From Acidocella aminolytica 101 = DSM 11237 (GTDB lineage: Bacteria > Pseudomonadota > Alphaproteobacteria > Acetobacterales > Acetobacteraceae), in contig NZ_FQVJ01000009.1 in NCBI RefSeq assembly GCF_900129125.1, positions 55,802 to 119,801 of the forward strand: a DNA stretch of 64,000 bases, read 5' to 3'. Below, one piece after another: positions 44,950-54,341 of the stretch. Numbering within the stretch: position 1 is the stretch's first letter; each line of letters opens with the position of its first letter. The notes under the pieces are model-generated. The model saw nothing but the letters and a program-made list of their open reading frames with translations. It had not been told where the DNA came from and did no database searches. A program made the translations under genes and the position numbers.

Positions 44950-46928
44950 TGCCAGCAGCGCCGAAGGGGAAATGCCGGATTAGCGCGTTTACGGTTATTG
45001 AGTGGCTGGATAGACGCAAAGCGACTGCGACCTGCCCAAATTGCGGCGTGCAGGGCACGGTGGAGCAGGTTTTGGAGGTTGATTACCGCTCGCCCCGGGA
45101 GAGCCTGTTTTACCATTTGCAGCGTTGTCCCGGCTGCACCGTGCTGTTTGCGGATGAGTTGCCGCATGTCGATTACGGGGATGACGAACTGATCGAGATC
45201 GGTTGGCCGGGTTATTATGCGCAGATGGGCGTGGGGACGTGGCCGATTGCGGCCGCTCTGGCCCCGATTATGAAGCCTCCCGGGACCCGGGCTCTGGAAA
45301 TTGGCGGGGCCTATGGCTTTGGGTTGGATTTCTGCGTGCATGGCAAGGGTTGGCAAGGGGTGGGGTATGATCCGTCGCCCTTGGCCCGCGTGGGGCGGGA
45401 GACGCTGGGGCTGGAAATTGTCCAGGGCATGTTCATGGCGGAGACGCTCGCTGGCGGACCGTGGGATGTGATTGTCGCGACGGAGCTGATTGAGCATCTG
45501 GAGGAGCCGCGCGGATTTTTGGAGCTAATGCGGCAGGCCGTAGCCGAGGACGGGGTATTGATGCTGACCACTCCGGCGGTGGAGTATATTGGCCCTGAAC
45601 TGGCGGCGCTGGAGCTGGACAGGCTGATTGTGCCGAACCGACATGTGATGCTGCATAGTGCGCAAAGTCTGCGTCAGGCGTTGGTTCTGGCCGGGTTCGC
45701 ACATGTGCGGGTAGTCCAGAAACGCTCAGCGCTGGTGGCTTATGCTTCGCCCGCGCCGTTGGTGCTGGATGAGGATGAGTGCACGGCTTGGCAGTTGTAC
45801 CGGCGTTATATGGAAGCGCGGGCCGCGCGGGCGCCGCTGGGGGGGGATATCCAGTTTGGTTTTGCCGGACGGGCGTTGTTCGATGCCGTGAATGATGGGG
45901 ACGATGCGGCGGCGGAGGCGGCCTGGGCGTCGTTGAATGAAGGGACTTTGGCGCGGTTTGGATACAGGCTGGATGCGCTGGACGCGCTGCCGGATGGAGC
46001 GGCCACGGCGACCTTGATGGAGCTGGGCAACAAGATGCCGTTCGGGCTTGGTATGATGCTGTTTGCCAGGTCCATGCAATTATTGGCGCGGGGGGCGTCG
46101 CGCCAAACGGTGCGGTCGCTGATGGTGCTGGCGCTGGAAGCGGTGGCGGCTTTGCAGGCGGCGCTGGCCAAGCGGGCTTTGGGGGATGATTGGCTGTCTT
46201 CCAGCATTGCGGAAGCGCTGCACAAGGAACTGCTGCTGTGCGATGCCGAGGCTGGGCGGCAGGCGGTGGTGACCGAGTTGCTGGCGCTGGGAGATGGGCT
46301 TACGGGCTGGCGCGGTTTTGTGGGGTTAGTGAATGCGGGGGCGTATGAGGCGGCGTCTCGGTTGCGAGATTCGCTGGAGAGCTTGACCCTGGACGCGGAT
46401 CTGCCCGAAGCCTTGCGGCAGGATGTGCGGTTGACGTCGCTTTATCTCAGCATGAACCAAGCGGAAGGGCTGGTAGCTGTGCCTGAACGGCTGGCGCTGG
46501 TTTTGGAGGCTGGGGTGGATAGGACGCGGGCGAAGGCTTTGGTTCTGGGGGCGTTCGTGACGCTGGTGAATGGTCAGGCTTTTGCTGCGGCCAAGAGTTT
46601 ACTGATTCAGGTTGAGCCTTATCTGCTGGCCATGAGGCCGCCCTATGAGCAGTCTGAGCGGGACGCGTTATTCGCGGTGGGCGTGCTGTTTCTCCAGGAC
46701 CAGGAGACATGGCCGCGCAGTGCCGCCAGCTTTACGCGGTTGCGTGATTCGTTGGCCCGGCATAGGCAGGATGTCGAAACGCCGCTTTTCTGGCCAGCTT
46801 TGCGCGGTGAGGTGGTGGCGTTGCAGCGGCTTGGCCGGAATAATGAGGTTCACGGACTGTTAAAGACTTATGTTTTGGCGGATGCGGGGGCGCCGGAGGA
46901 TTTGAAAGAGCTGTTGGGTCACAAGTGA
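44946..46928 (+). CDS. Zinc-ribbon SAM methyltransferase with long helical C-terminal domain
   Basis: A 660-aa protein. An N-terminal four-cysteine zinc ribbon (CPNC ~30, CPGC ~61) precedes a class I methyltransferase: ALEIGGAYGFGLDFC (~118-132), VGYDPSPLARVG, VIVATELIEHLEEPRGFL and DGVLMLTTP. The remaining ~350 residues are alpha-helical and Ala/Leu-rich, with no motif I can name; they may be a repeat scaffold. The zinc-ribbon/methyltransferase pairing resembles NDP-sugar C-methyltransferases of deoxysugar pathways, but a lipid-linked sugar target is equally possible. Start overlaps the fusion gene; RgpF gene starts 4 nt after its stop. Confidence 0.7.
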   Translation: MMPAAPKGKCRISAFTVIEWLDRRKATATCPNCGVQGTVEQVLEVDYRSPRESLFYHLQRCPGCTVLFADELPHVDYGDDELIEIGWPGYYAQMGVGTWPIAAALAPIMKPPGTRALEIGGAYGFGLDFCVHGKGWQGVGYDPSPLARVGRETLGLEIVQGMFMAETLAGGPWDVIVATELIEHLEEPRGFLELMRQAVAEDGVLMLTTPAVEYIGPELAALELDRLIVPNRHVMLHSAQSLRQALVLAGFAHVRVVQKRSALVAYASPAPLVLDEDECTAWQLYRRYMEARAARAPLGGDIQFGFAGRALFDAVNDGDDAAAEAAWASLNEGTLARFGYRLDALDALPDGAATATLMELGNKMPFGLGMMLFARSMQLLARGASRQTVRSLMVLALEAVAALQAALAKRALGDDWLSSSIAEALHKELLLCDAEAGRQAVVTELLALGDGLTGWRGFVGLVNAGAYEAASRLRDSLESLTLDADLPEALRQDVRLTSLYLSMNQAEGLVAVPERLALVLEAGVDRTRAKALVLGAFVTLVNGQAFAAAKSLLIQVEPYLLAMRPPYEQSERDALFAVGVLFLQDQETWPRSAASFTRLRDSLARHRQDVETPLFWPALRGEVVALQRLGRNNEVHGLLKTYVLADAGAPEDLKELLGHK

Positions 46929-46932
46929 CATC

Positions 46933-47982
46933 ATGAACCGGCGTTTGAAGGCGTGGATTTATACTTTTCTGTCTCAGGTCAAATGGCTGCTGGTGGTGCC
47001 GGTGGCGGTGGGGCTGGGGCGGTTACGTACGCAGAAGCAGATTATCAGCGCGTGGCCGCAAGGGGAGATTAAGCTCGGGCCGCGTTTGGTGCTGTTTATT
47101 CATTTTGACCGGGGCGGTGCGGTACGGCCGCAGGTGCTGCATTACATCCAAGAATTCAAAGCCAATGGGCGGGAAGTGGTGTTTGTGACCAATTCCGGCA
47201 AGCTGCGGCCCGAGGCGCTGGCCGAGTTGCAGGCGCATTGCGCGGCGGTGCTGGTGCGCCGGAATGTTGGGTATGATTTTGGGGCCTGGGCGGATGCGTT
47301 GCAGCATTTGGGGCTACCGCGTGCGGATACGCAAGAGGTGATTCTGGCGAATGACAGCGTGTTTGGCCCGTTGCTGCCGCTGGGAAATGTGCTGCTCCAG
47401 ATCGATTACGACAAGGCTGATGTCTGGGGCCTGACCGAGAGCTGGCAGGTACGGTATCACCTGCAGTCTTTTTTTCTGGCCTTCGGCCCGGCGGCGTTGC
47501 GAGCGGCGGGGTTTCGGGCGTTCTGGGCGAATGTGCGCCCGGTGCCGATGAAAACCTACATCGTGAAACGTTATGAGGTTGGTGTGACGCAAGCGATGAT
47601 GCGGGCGGGGCTGCGTTGTGCCGCGCTGTGGAATTATGAGGCCTTGACCGCCATGGCCGGGCGAGATGCGTTGAGCCGCCTGCTTGAGGAAGACGAGACG
47701 GATCTGGGTAAGGTGGACCCGCTGTATGCGATGCGCCGAAAACAATTACTGCATATCCGCGAGAGGATGGCTGAACGGGTGGCTTTGAACCCAACCTCGG
47801 ACCTTTGGCGGCAACTACTCCTGGCGGGGTTTCCGTTTATCAAACGGGAATTGTTGCGGGATAATCCGAGCCGGGTGCAGGACGTTGGTGATTGGGCCGA
47901 ACTGGTGCGGGAGACGTTGGGGGCTGACCCGGAGCCGATTCGCCGGGAGTTGCGGTTGATGCTGAAGGGGAAGGCGCCCTGA
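46933..47982 (+). CDS. RgpF-type rhamnan synthesis protein
   Basis: A 349-aa protein of the RgpF family. The core is VLFIHFDRGGAVRPQVLHYIQEFKANGREVVFVTNSG, then RRNVGYDFGAWADAL and VILANDSVFGPLLPL, followed by the acidic DVWGLTESW segment. RgpF proteins act in rhamnose-rich polysaccharide assembly in streptococci and occur in proteobacterial O-antigen loci; donor and acceptor here are unknown. There is an N-terminal hydrophobic segment (~13-28). Part of the co-oriented ugd-to-plsC run. Confidence 0.82.
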   Translation: MNRRLKAWIYTFLSQVKWLLVVPVAVGLGRLRTQKQIISAWPQGEIKLGPRLVLFIHFDRGGAVRPQVLHYIQEFKANGREVVFVTNSGKLRPEALAELQAHCAAVLVRRNVGYDFGAWADALQHLGLPRADTQEVILANDSVFGPLLPLGNVLLQIDYDKADVWGLTESWQVRYHLQSFFLAFGPAALRAAGFRAFWANVRPVPMKTYIVKRYEVGVTQAMMRAGLRCAALWNYEALTAMAGRDALSRLLEEDETDLGKVDPLYAMRRKQLLHIRERMAERVALNPTSDLWRQLLLAGFPFIKRELLRDNPSRVQDVGDWAELVRETLGADPEPIRRELRLMLKGKAP

Positions 47983-47993
47983 ACCGGTTTTCT

Positions 47994-48752
47994 TTGCGTC
48001 TGGTCGCCGTTCTGCTCTGGACGATACCGGCGGCCTGTTTGCAGGCGGTGCTGTTGTTGCTGCCGGGGGGGGGCAAGGCGTGGTTCGCGCGGGTTTATTG
48101 GCGGGGCGTGGCGCGGATTATAGGGATGCGGCGTCGGGTGATTGGGCCATGCTCGCCCCATCGGCCGACCTTGTTTATCGCCAATCATTGCTCCTGGCTT
48201 GATATTGTGGCCCTGGGGGCGACGCTGCCAGGCTGTTTTGTGGCCAAGGCGGAGATTGGGCAGTGGCCGGGGGTTAGTATTGTCGCCAAGCTGGGGCGGA
48301 CGATTTTTGTCTCGCGCAGCCGTGAGACCGTGGCGCGGGAGCAGCGCTTGTTGGCGGCGCGGCTGGGGGGCGGGGATAATGTGATATTGTTTCCTGAGGG
48401 GACGACCTCGGACGGGAACCGTGTGCTGCCGTTTTCCTCGGCGTTTTTTACTCTGGCTTTTGGTGAGGCGCAGCCCTGGGTGCAGTCGGTGACGGTGGTT
48501 TATGACGAGCTGGAGGGGCAGCCGGTGCGGCGTTTCGACCGGCCGCTGGTGGCTTGGTATGGGGATATGGACCTGGCCCCGCATTTGAAGCCGCTTTTGC
48601 ACCGGCGCGGGGTGCGCGCGACGATTATGTTCGGCGAGCCGTTGCCGCCGGGCAGTTTTGCCAACCGCAAGGCGCTGAGCCTGATGATGGAGCAGACGAT
48701 CAGCGCCAATGCGGCGCGTTTACGGCAGGGGCGCGACGCACCTCAGACTTGA
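47994..48752 (+). CDS. 1-acyl-sn-glycerol-3-phosphate acyltransferase (PlsC family)
   Basis: A ~252-aa membrane-associated acyltransferase. The HX4D box NHCSWLD (~63-69) and FPEGTTSDGNR (~130) are the catalytic and glycerol-phosphate-binding motifs; an N-terminal hydrophobic helix precedes. It probably transfers an acyl chain to a lipid or polysaccharide intermediate, given the envelope neighbourhood. TTG 47994 is annotated, but a CTG at 47979 overlapping the preceding stop (CTGA) has a better ribosome binding site (GGGGAAGG) and adds five residues. Confidence 0.85.
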   Translation: MRLVAVLLWTIPAACLQAVLLLLPGGGKAWFARVYWRGVARIIGMRRRVIGPCSPHRPTLFIANHCSWLDIVALGATLPGCFVAKAEIGQWPGVSIVAKLGRTIFVSRSRETVAREQRLLAARLGGGDNVILFPEGTTSDGNRVLPFSSAFFTLAFGEAQPWVQSVTVVYDELEGQPVRRFDRPLVAWYGDMDLAPHLKPLLHRRGVRATIMFGEPLPPGSFANRKALSLMMEQTISANAARLRQGRDAPQT

Positions 48753-48817
48753 CGGTACCCCCTCTGCCGGACCGAGACGGAAGCGGCTATCAGCTCCGGT
48801 ATGGCCGGAAGAGCAGC

Positions 48818-49573
48818 ATGATAAAACGTGGATTTTGGATGTGGGCCGGGGTGGTTTTGGCTCTGGCGGCGGCGTGGCCCGCTGTTGCGGCGACGGACAT
48901 TGCGGCGCCGACCTCCGCCAGTAGCTTCATGAGCGCCGAGCTGGGTTTGCTGCTGCATGGCGTGCTGTGGGTGGTGTTGGGGGTTCTGGGGCTGGGGCTG
49001 TTTATCCTGGCTTATCTGCTGTTGCGTTGGGGGATGCGGAAAGGGCTTGCTGGGCGGCGTATGCGCCCGGAGACTTTGACTGCCCTGAGTTGGATTGTGC
49101 TGCCGCTGGTGCTGCTGGTCTTTCTCGTGGTGCCCGCGATCGAGCTGATCTACCATAATGATGAACCGCCTTATGTGACGGTGAGTGTTACGGCCCATGA
49201 ATGGTACTGGGATTACGATTATGTTTCTGAGGCCGGGCTGGGCTTTGCTAGCCATGTGGTTGAAAAGACAGGAGGTGTGGATCATCCGTTGATGTTGCCA
49301 GTGGGTAAGAAGGTGCGGTTTCTGGTGAGCAGCGGGGATGTGTTGCATGGGTTTTTTGTGCCGCAGTTGGGGGTGCAGATTTATGCCGTGCCCGGCGCGC
49401 TGCTGAATGGCTGGACGATCATTGAAAAACCCGGGATTTATGAAGGGCATAGTAGCTCGATCTGCGGCACCAATCATCCGCAGATGCCGATTGAGATTAA
49501 AGCCGTGCCGCTGAAGGATTATCAGGCCTGGGTGGCGCAAACCCTGGCGAACTCGGGAGCCAAGGCACCCTGA
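48818..49573 (+). CDS. Cytochrome c oxidase subunit II paralogue with degraded CuA site
   Basis: A 251-aa subunit II-like protein: signal-like N-terminus, two transmembrane helices (~43-70, ~88-112), then a cupredoxin domain with VTAHEWYWDYDY. The CuA site should read CxExCxxxHxxM; here the loop is SSSICGTNHPQM, with the first Cys replaced by Ser212 and the Glu position by Ser214, while Cys216, His220 and Met223 and the distal His177 remain. It therefore cannot hold a normal binuclear CuA. The canonical coxB follows 121 nt later. ATG 48818 has GGAAG upstream. Role unknown. Confidence 0.85.
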   Translation: MIKRGFWMWAGVVLALAAAWPAVAATDIAAPTSASSFMSAELGLLLHGVLWVVLGVLGLGLFILAYLLLRWGMRKGLAGRRMRPETLTALSWIVLPLVLLVFLVVPAIELIYHNDEPPYVTVSVTAHEWYWDYDYVSEAGLGFASHVVEKTGGVDHPLMLPVGKKVRFLVSSGDVLHGFFVPQLGVQIYAVPGALLNGWTIIEKPGIYEGHSSSICGTNHPQMPIEIKAVPLKDYQAWVAQTLANSGAKAP

Positions 49574-49694
49574 ACGCTGATGGTTCGTTATTTTTACTCC
49601 GAAACTGACGCACAATGGAGCAGCCTTGCATTTAGCTTGATCTTGGCCGGTCCGGATTCTATTTCTGAGATCATAAGAAGGCTTGGAAACGGCC

Positions 49695-50636
49695 ATGAAT
49701 AATAATGCGGGACGCAGCATAATGAAGCGGAGAGATGTATCAGCCCTAAGGCTGACGGGCTTGCTCGTGCTGACGGCAATTTTTCTGGTGCAGGCGCATG
49801 GGGCCTGGGCGCAATCCTCAGCGCCGAATCCGACGGCGGCGGCGAACCAATATGTTGATGCGCCGCATGATTGGCAGATGTGGTTTCCCGCAGCGGGTAG
49901 CCCGATGCAGGCCAGGATCGATTGGCTGATGAAATATGTGCTCTGGATTATGGCCGGGGTGGTTGGGTTTGTGGCGCTGCTGATGGGCTATGTGATGGTC
50001 CGGTTCCGGGCCTCGCGGAACCCCAAGGCCAGCAAGACCACGCATAATACGCTGATCGAGATTGTCTGGATTGTGGTGCCCTGCCTGATTCTGGTGGCGA
50101 TTATCGTACCTTCTATCAATCTGATCTATTATGAGGCGGATACCGGCAACCCGTATATGACGGTCACGGTCACTGGGCATCAATGGTATTGGGAATATAA
50201 GTATAATTCTGTGCCGGGGCTCGATTATACCAGCTATATGATCCCCGATGATGAGATTAAGCCCGGTGAGATCCGCCGGCTTTCGGTGGATCACCCGATG
50301 GTGCTGCCGGTGGGCAAGAAGATCCGGTTTGTGATTACCAGCGCGGATGTGTTGCACGGGTTTTATCTGCCGTCTCTGGGGGTACAGAAATATGCAATTC
50401 CTGGCACCGAACTGACAAGCTGGACCACCATTACCAAGCCCGGCACCTATTATGGCCAGTGCAACCAGATTTGCGGGTTAGGGCATGATTCCATGCCCAT
50501 CGAGATCAAGGCAGTGCCGATGAAGGATTATCTGGCCTGGACGAAGCAGGCATTGGCCAATTACACGCAGAACGACGCCCGCCCGCCGCTGTCTTCGCCC
50601 ATGCCCCGTAATCAGTTGGCTGACGCCACGCCCTGA
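49695..50636 (+). CDS. coxB: Cytochrome c oxidase subunit II
   Basis: A ~313-aa subunit II with signal peptide, two transmembrane helices and a cupredoxin domain. CuA motif GQCNQICGLGHDSM is complete for both Cys, His and Met, with Gln instead of Glu between the cysteines; VLHGFYLPSLG supplies the other His. The aromatic patch VTGHQWYWEYKY is typical. It accepts electrons from cytochrome c, so the operon codes for an aa3-type oxidase, not a quinol oxidase. ATG 49695 is chosen; TTG 49683 and ATG 49722 are alternatives. Confidence 0.93.
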   Translation: MNNNAGRSIMKRRDVSALRLTGLLVLTAIFLVQAHGAWAQSSAPNPTAAANQYVDAPHDWQMWFPAAGSPMQARIDWLMKYVLWIMAGVVGFVALLMGYVMVRFRASRNPKASKTTHNTLIEIVWIVVPCLILVAIIVPSINLIYYEADTGNPYMTVTVTGHQWYWEYKYNSVPGLDYTSYMIPDDEIKPGEIRRLSVDHPMVLPVGKKIRFVITSADVLHGFYLPSLGVQKYAIPGTELTSWTTITKPGTYYGQCNQICGLGHDSMPIEIKAVPMKDYLAWTKQALANYTQNDARPPLSSPMPRNQLADATP

Positions 50637-50647
50637 GGAGCTAGAGA

Positions 50648-52246
50648 ATGTCCATTACCGCGAATGATCATGCCCTGCTCGCCCAAGGCCACCATAAGCA
50701 AAGCTTCGTCACGCGTTGGCTGATGAGCACCAACCATAAGGATATCGGGACGCTTTATATCTGCATGGCGTTTATTGGCGGCTGCGTGGGCGGCGTGCTT
50801 TCGATGATCATGCGCCAGCAGTTGATGTATCCGCATAACGACATCATCACCAACGGCAATACTTGGAACGCGATCATTACCGCGCATGGGCTGATCATGA
50901 TTTTCTGGTTCGTGATGCCGGCGCTGATTGGCGGGATGGGTAACTGGTTTGTGCCGATTATGATCGGCGCGCCGGACATGGCGTTCCCGCGGCTGAATAA
51001 TATGAGCTTCTGGTTCCTAGTGGCGGGGTTTATTTTCGTACTTCTGGGACTGTTTTTGGATAAAGGCACTGGGGCGGGATGGACACTTTATCCACCTTTG
51101 GACAATGCTCAGTATTCGCCAGGGGTGGCAACGGATTTTTCACTGTTCTCTCTGCATCTGGCGGGAATTTCCTCGCTGCTGGGGGCGATCAACTTTATTG
51201 CCACCATTCTAAATATGCGCGCCCCCGGCATGACCATGCATAAGATGCCGTTATTCTGCTGGGCGATTCTGGTGACGGCCTTTTTGTTGCTGCTGGCGAT
51301 TCCGGTGCTGGCGGGGGCGGTAACCATGCTGATCATGGACCGGAATTTCGGCACCTCGTTCTTTGAGCCCTCTGGCGGCGGGGATCCGGTGCTGTTCCAG
51401 CATCTGTTCTGGTTCTTTGGCCACCCGGAAGTGTATATCATGATTTTGCCGGCCTTCGGCATTATCTCCCATGTGGTGTCCACCTTCTCCAAAAAGCCGA
51501 TTTTTGGGTATCTGGGCATGGCCTATGCCATGGTGATTATCGGGTTCGTGGGGTTTGTGGTGTGGGCGCACCATATGTTCGTTTCCGCCATTTCCACGGA
51601 TTCCAAGATCTATTTCGAGGTGGCGACGCTGATTATCGCGGTGCCGACGGGGATTAAGGTGTTCTCCTGGATCGCGACGATGTGGGGAGGGTCTATTGAG
51701 TTCAAGACGCCGATGCTCTGGGCGTTGGGCTTTATCTTCCTGTTCGTGATTGGCGGAGCGACCGGTGTGGTGCTGGCCAATGCGGGGTTGGACCAGGAGT
51801 TGCATAACGATTACTTCCTGGTCGCGCATTTCCATTATGTGCTCTCAATGGGGGCGGCGTTTGCTATTTTTGCCGGCTTCTATTTCTGGATCGGTAAGAT
51901 GAGCGGGCACCAATACCCGGAATTCTGGGGGAAGGTGCATTTCTGGACCTTCTTTATCGGGGTGAACCTGACCTTCTTCCCGATGCATTTTTTGGGGTTG
52001 GCGGGTATGCCGCGCCGTTATCCGGATTATGCGGATGCCTTCGCGGGCTGGAACTATGTATCGTCCATCGGGTCGATTATTTCCGGGGTCTCGACGCTGG
52101 TGTTCTTCTATGTGATCTGGCGGGTATTCACCTCTAAGGAGAAGCTTGCCGATAATTACTGGGGCGAGGGGGCGACGACGCTGGAATGGGCCATCCCCAG
52201 CCCTGCGCCGCACCATACGTTCGAAGATGTGCCGATTATCCGGTAA
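50648..52246 (+). CDS. coxA: Cytochrome c oxidase subunit I
   Basis: A 532-aa 12-helix catalytic subunit. CuB/heme a3 ligands are visible in [12 protein letters not shown] (~258-269, with the Tyr of the His-Tyr crosslink), VWAHHMF (~307) and [10 protein letters not shown] (~395). [13 protein letters not shown] and GAGTGWT-type sequence ([12 protein letters not shown]) are family hallmarks. GAGGAG precedes ATG 50648. It reduces O2 to water while pumping protons. Confidence 0.97.
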   Translation: MSITANDHALLAQGHHKQSFVTRWLMSTNHKDIGTLYICMAFIGGCVGGVLSMIMRQQLMYPHNDIITNGNTWNAIITAHGLIMIFWFVMPALIGGMGNWFVPIMIGAPDMAFPRLNNMSFWFLVAGFIFVLLGLFLDKGTGAGWTLYPPLDNAQYSPGVATDFSLFSLHLAGISSLLGAINFIATILNMRAPGMTMHKMPLFCWAILVTAFLLLLAIPVLAGAVTMLIMDRNFGTSFFEPSGGGDPVLFQHLFWFFGHPEVYIMILPAFGIISHVVSTFSKKPIFGYLGMAYAMVIIGFVGFVVWAHHMFVSAISTDSKIYFEVATLIIAVPTGIKVFSWIATMWGGSIEFKTPMLWALGFIFLFVIGGATGVVLANAGLDQELHNDYFLVAHFHYVLSMGAAFAIFAGFYFWIGKMSGHQYPEFWGKVHFWTFFIGVNLTFFPMHFLGLAGMPRRYPDYADAFAGWNYVSSIGSIISGVSTLVFFYVIWRVFTSKEKLADNYWGEGATTLEWAIPSPAPHHTFEDVPIIR

Positions 52247-52265
52247 AGGTTGTTAAGGAGCCGAT

Positions 52266-53201
52266 TTGTCCAGTCAAACTACTGAGCTGTTTCATGATGC
52301 CAGCCTGACGCCGTCTTTGGGGGCGGAGCCGGGCGACTGGCTAGCGCTGCTGAAACCCCGGGTGGTTTCGCTGGTGGTGTTCACTGGCGCCATCGGGCTG
52401 ATTATCGCGCCGGGGCATATCAACCCGCTGATCGGGGCGATCGCCATTTTCTGTATTGCGCTGGGGGCTGGCGCGGCCGGGGCGATTAATATGTGGTATG
52501 ACCGCGATATTGACGCAATCATGCGCCGCACCACCTCGCGGCCGATTCCGGCGGGTAAGATTGAGGCGGCGGGGGCGTTGGGGTTTGGCGTCGTGCTCTC
52601 AGTGATCTCGGTGCTTTTGCTGGCGATGGCGACAAATCTGTGCGCCGCCGCCGTGCTGGCGTTCTCGATTTTCTATTATGCGGTGATTTATACGATTTGG
52701 TTGAAGCGCCGTACGCCGCAGAATATCGTGATTGGCGGCGGGGCTGGGGCGTTTCCGGCGGTGATTGGCTGGGCGGCGGTGACGGGCAATATCGGCCTGC
52801 TGCCGATGGTGCTGTTCTTCATCGTGTTTTTTTGGACGCCGCCGCATTTTTGGTCGCTTTCGCTTTACGCCTCGACTGATTACGAGAAAGCGGGCGTGCC
52901 TATGCTGCCGGTGGTGAAAGGCGCGCGGCATACGCGGTGGAATGTATTTGTTTACACGTTGATTCTGTTTCCGTTGGCGCTGTCACCCTGGTTCATGGGG
53001 CTGACAGGCTGGGTGTATGGCGCCACCGCCTTGGTGCTGGGGACGGTGTTTGTCTATTATGCCTGGGGTGTGCTGCGCGACCGGCAGGATGCCAAAGGCG
53101 TGAGCCTGACCAAGGATCAGCCCGCCCGAGCCTGCTTTAAATTCTCGATCCTGTATTTATTCCTGCTCTTTGCCGCTTGTGCGGTGGACCGGCTGGTATG
53201 A
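52266..53201 (+). CDS. ctaB: Protoheme IX farnesyltransferase (heme O synthase)
   Basis: A 311-aa UbiA-family prenyltransferase converting heme B to heme O for the oxidase. The aspartate-rich NMWYDRDIDAIMRRT (~78-92) binds farnesyl diphosphate, followed by RPIPAGKIE and a later YTIWLKRRTPQNIVIGGGAGAFPAVIGW. About eight transmembrane helices. It starts with TTG 52266, 7 nt after AAGGAG. Its end overlaps the next small gene by 4 nt (ATGA). Confidence 0.95.
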   Translation: MSSQTTELFHDASLTPSLGAEPGDWLALLKPRVVSLVVFTGAIGLIIAPGHINPLIGAIAIFCIALGAGAAGAINMWYDRDIDAIMRRTTSRPIPAGKIEAAGALGFGVVLSVISVLLLAMATNLCAAAVLAFSIFYYAVIYTIWLKRRTPQNIVIGGGAGAFPAVIGWAAVTGNIGLLPMVLFFIVFFWTPPHFWSLSLYASTDYEKAGVPMLPVVKGARHTRWNVFVYTLILFPLALSPWFMGLTGWVYGATALVLGTVFVYYAWGVLRDRQDAKGVSLTKDQPARACFKFSILYLFLLFAACAVDRLV

Positions 53202-53416
53202 GCGCCGTGGCGATGAAGCCAGAAAAAAAGGACGCTCAGGACCGGATGCCGCGTGTCAAGATTACCGAGGCGCAGTGGAGTGATGAACAGAAGACGGAGT
53301 TTCTGCGGCGCAGGCGGGCACGCAATTATCTGCTGCTCGCCGCGTTGGGTGGGTTTTGTTTGATTGTCTATGTCATCGCGATGGTGAAGCTGCACGAATA
53401 CGGACGGATGTGGTGA
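53198..53416 (+). CDS. Small single-span membrane protein of the cox operon
   Basis: A 72-aa protein: acidic/basic N-terminus (PEKKDAQD, FLRRRRARN), then one transmembrane helix (~44-64), ending KLHEYGRMW. Proteins of this kind lie between ctaB and coxC in alphaproteobacterial operons (CoxF-like); some may stabilise assembly. ATG 53198 overlaps the ctaB stop. Cox11/CtaG, which usually follows it, is absent. Confidence 0.7.
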   Translation: MSAVAMKPEKKDAQDRMPRVKITEAQWSDEQKTEFLRRRRARNYLLLAALGGFCLIVYVIAMVKLHEYGRMW

Positions 53417-53452
53417 CCATAATCTAAGGAAACGCCAGAAAGGGAGAGACAG

Positions 53453-54304
53453 ATGAGCGGAACAATCCATACCGCCACGGACCAGGTGAAGGGTACGGTG
53501 CCCCACCCATACCATCTTGTTAACCCCAGTCTTTGGCCGCTGCTTGGCGCCGCCTCGGCGATGACGACCTTTGCCGGAATTATTCTGGCAGCGCATTTCC
53601 GGGAATTTATTGTGCTCACCATCGGCGTGGTGGCGGATTTGAGCGTGATGTTCTTGTGGTGGCGGGATGTGATTAAGGAGGCCCTCACGCCGGGGCTGCA
53701 TAAGATCATCACTCAGGTGGGGTTACGCTATGGCATGGCGCTTTTCATTGCCTCGGAAGTGATGTTCTTTGTTTCCTTCTTCTGGAATTATTTCAATTAC
53801 TTCTTCTTCCCGGACAAAATGGGGACGGCGTTTGCGCCGGTTTGGCCGCCGCAGGGGATTACCACGGTTGATCCGTTCGCGGTACCGCTGTTCAACACCA
53901 TGGTGCTACTGCTGTCCGGCACTACCATCACCTGGGCGCACCATTCCCTGCTGGAGGGCAACCAGAAAAATCTGGTGCGAGGGCTGGGGGTGACCATTCT
54001 GCTCGGGCTGTCGTTCTTGTGCGGTCAGGCGTGGGAATATACCCATTCGCCGTTCCCGTTTTATCATGGGGGGATTTACCCGTCCTCGTTCTTCATCGCC
54101 ACCGGGTTTCATGGGGCGCATGTGATTATCGGGACGCTGTTTTTGACCGTGTGCTTCTTCCGTGCCAGGGCAGGGCAGTTTACGCCGCAGCGCCATTTTG
54201 GGTTCGAGGCGGCGGCTTGGTACTGGCATTTCGTGGATGTTGTGTGGCTGTTCCTGTTTGTGTGCATCTACTATCTCGGCCGCAGCGCTATTACCGCGGG
54301 GTGA
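53453..54304 (+). CDS. coxC: Cytochrome c oxidase subunit III
   Basis: A 283-aa seven-helix subunit III. HPYHLVNPSLWPLLGA, FIASEVMFFVSFFWNYF, HHSLLEG and GFHGAHVIIGTLFL, with the C-terminal AAWYWHFVDVVWLFLFVCIYYLG, are family signatures. It stabilises subunit I and the proton-uptake path. AGGGAGA precedes ATG 53453. Confidence 0.96.
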   Translation: MSGTIHTATDQVKGTVPHPYHLVNPSLWPLLGAASAMTTFAGIILAAHFREFIVLTIGVVADLSVMFLWWRDVIKEALTPGLHKIITQVGLRYGMALFIASEVMFFVSFFWNYFNYFFFPDKMGTAFAPVWPPQGITTVDPFAVPLFNTMVLLLSGTTITWAHHSLLEGNQKNLVRGLGVTILLGLSFLCGQAWEYTHSPFPFYHGGIYPSSFFIATGFHGAHVIIGTLFLTVCFFRARAGQFTPQRHFGFEAAAWYWHFVDVVWLFLFVCIYYLGRSAITAG

Positions 54305-54341
54305 GGGCCAGAATGGCAGCGGAAGGAGATAAGGTGATTTT

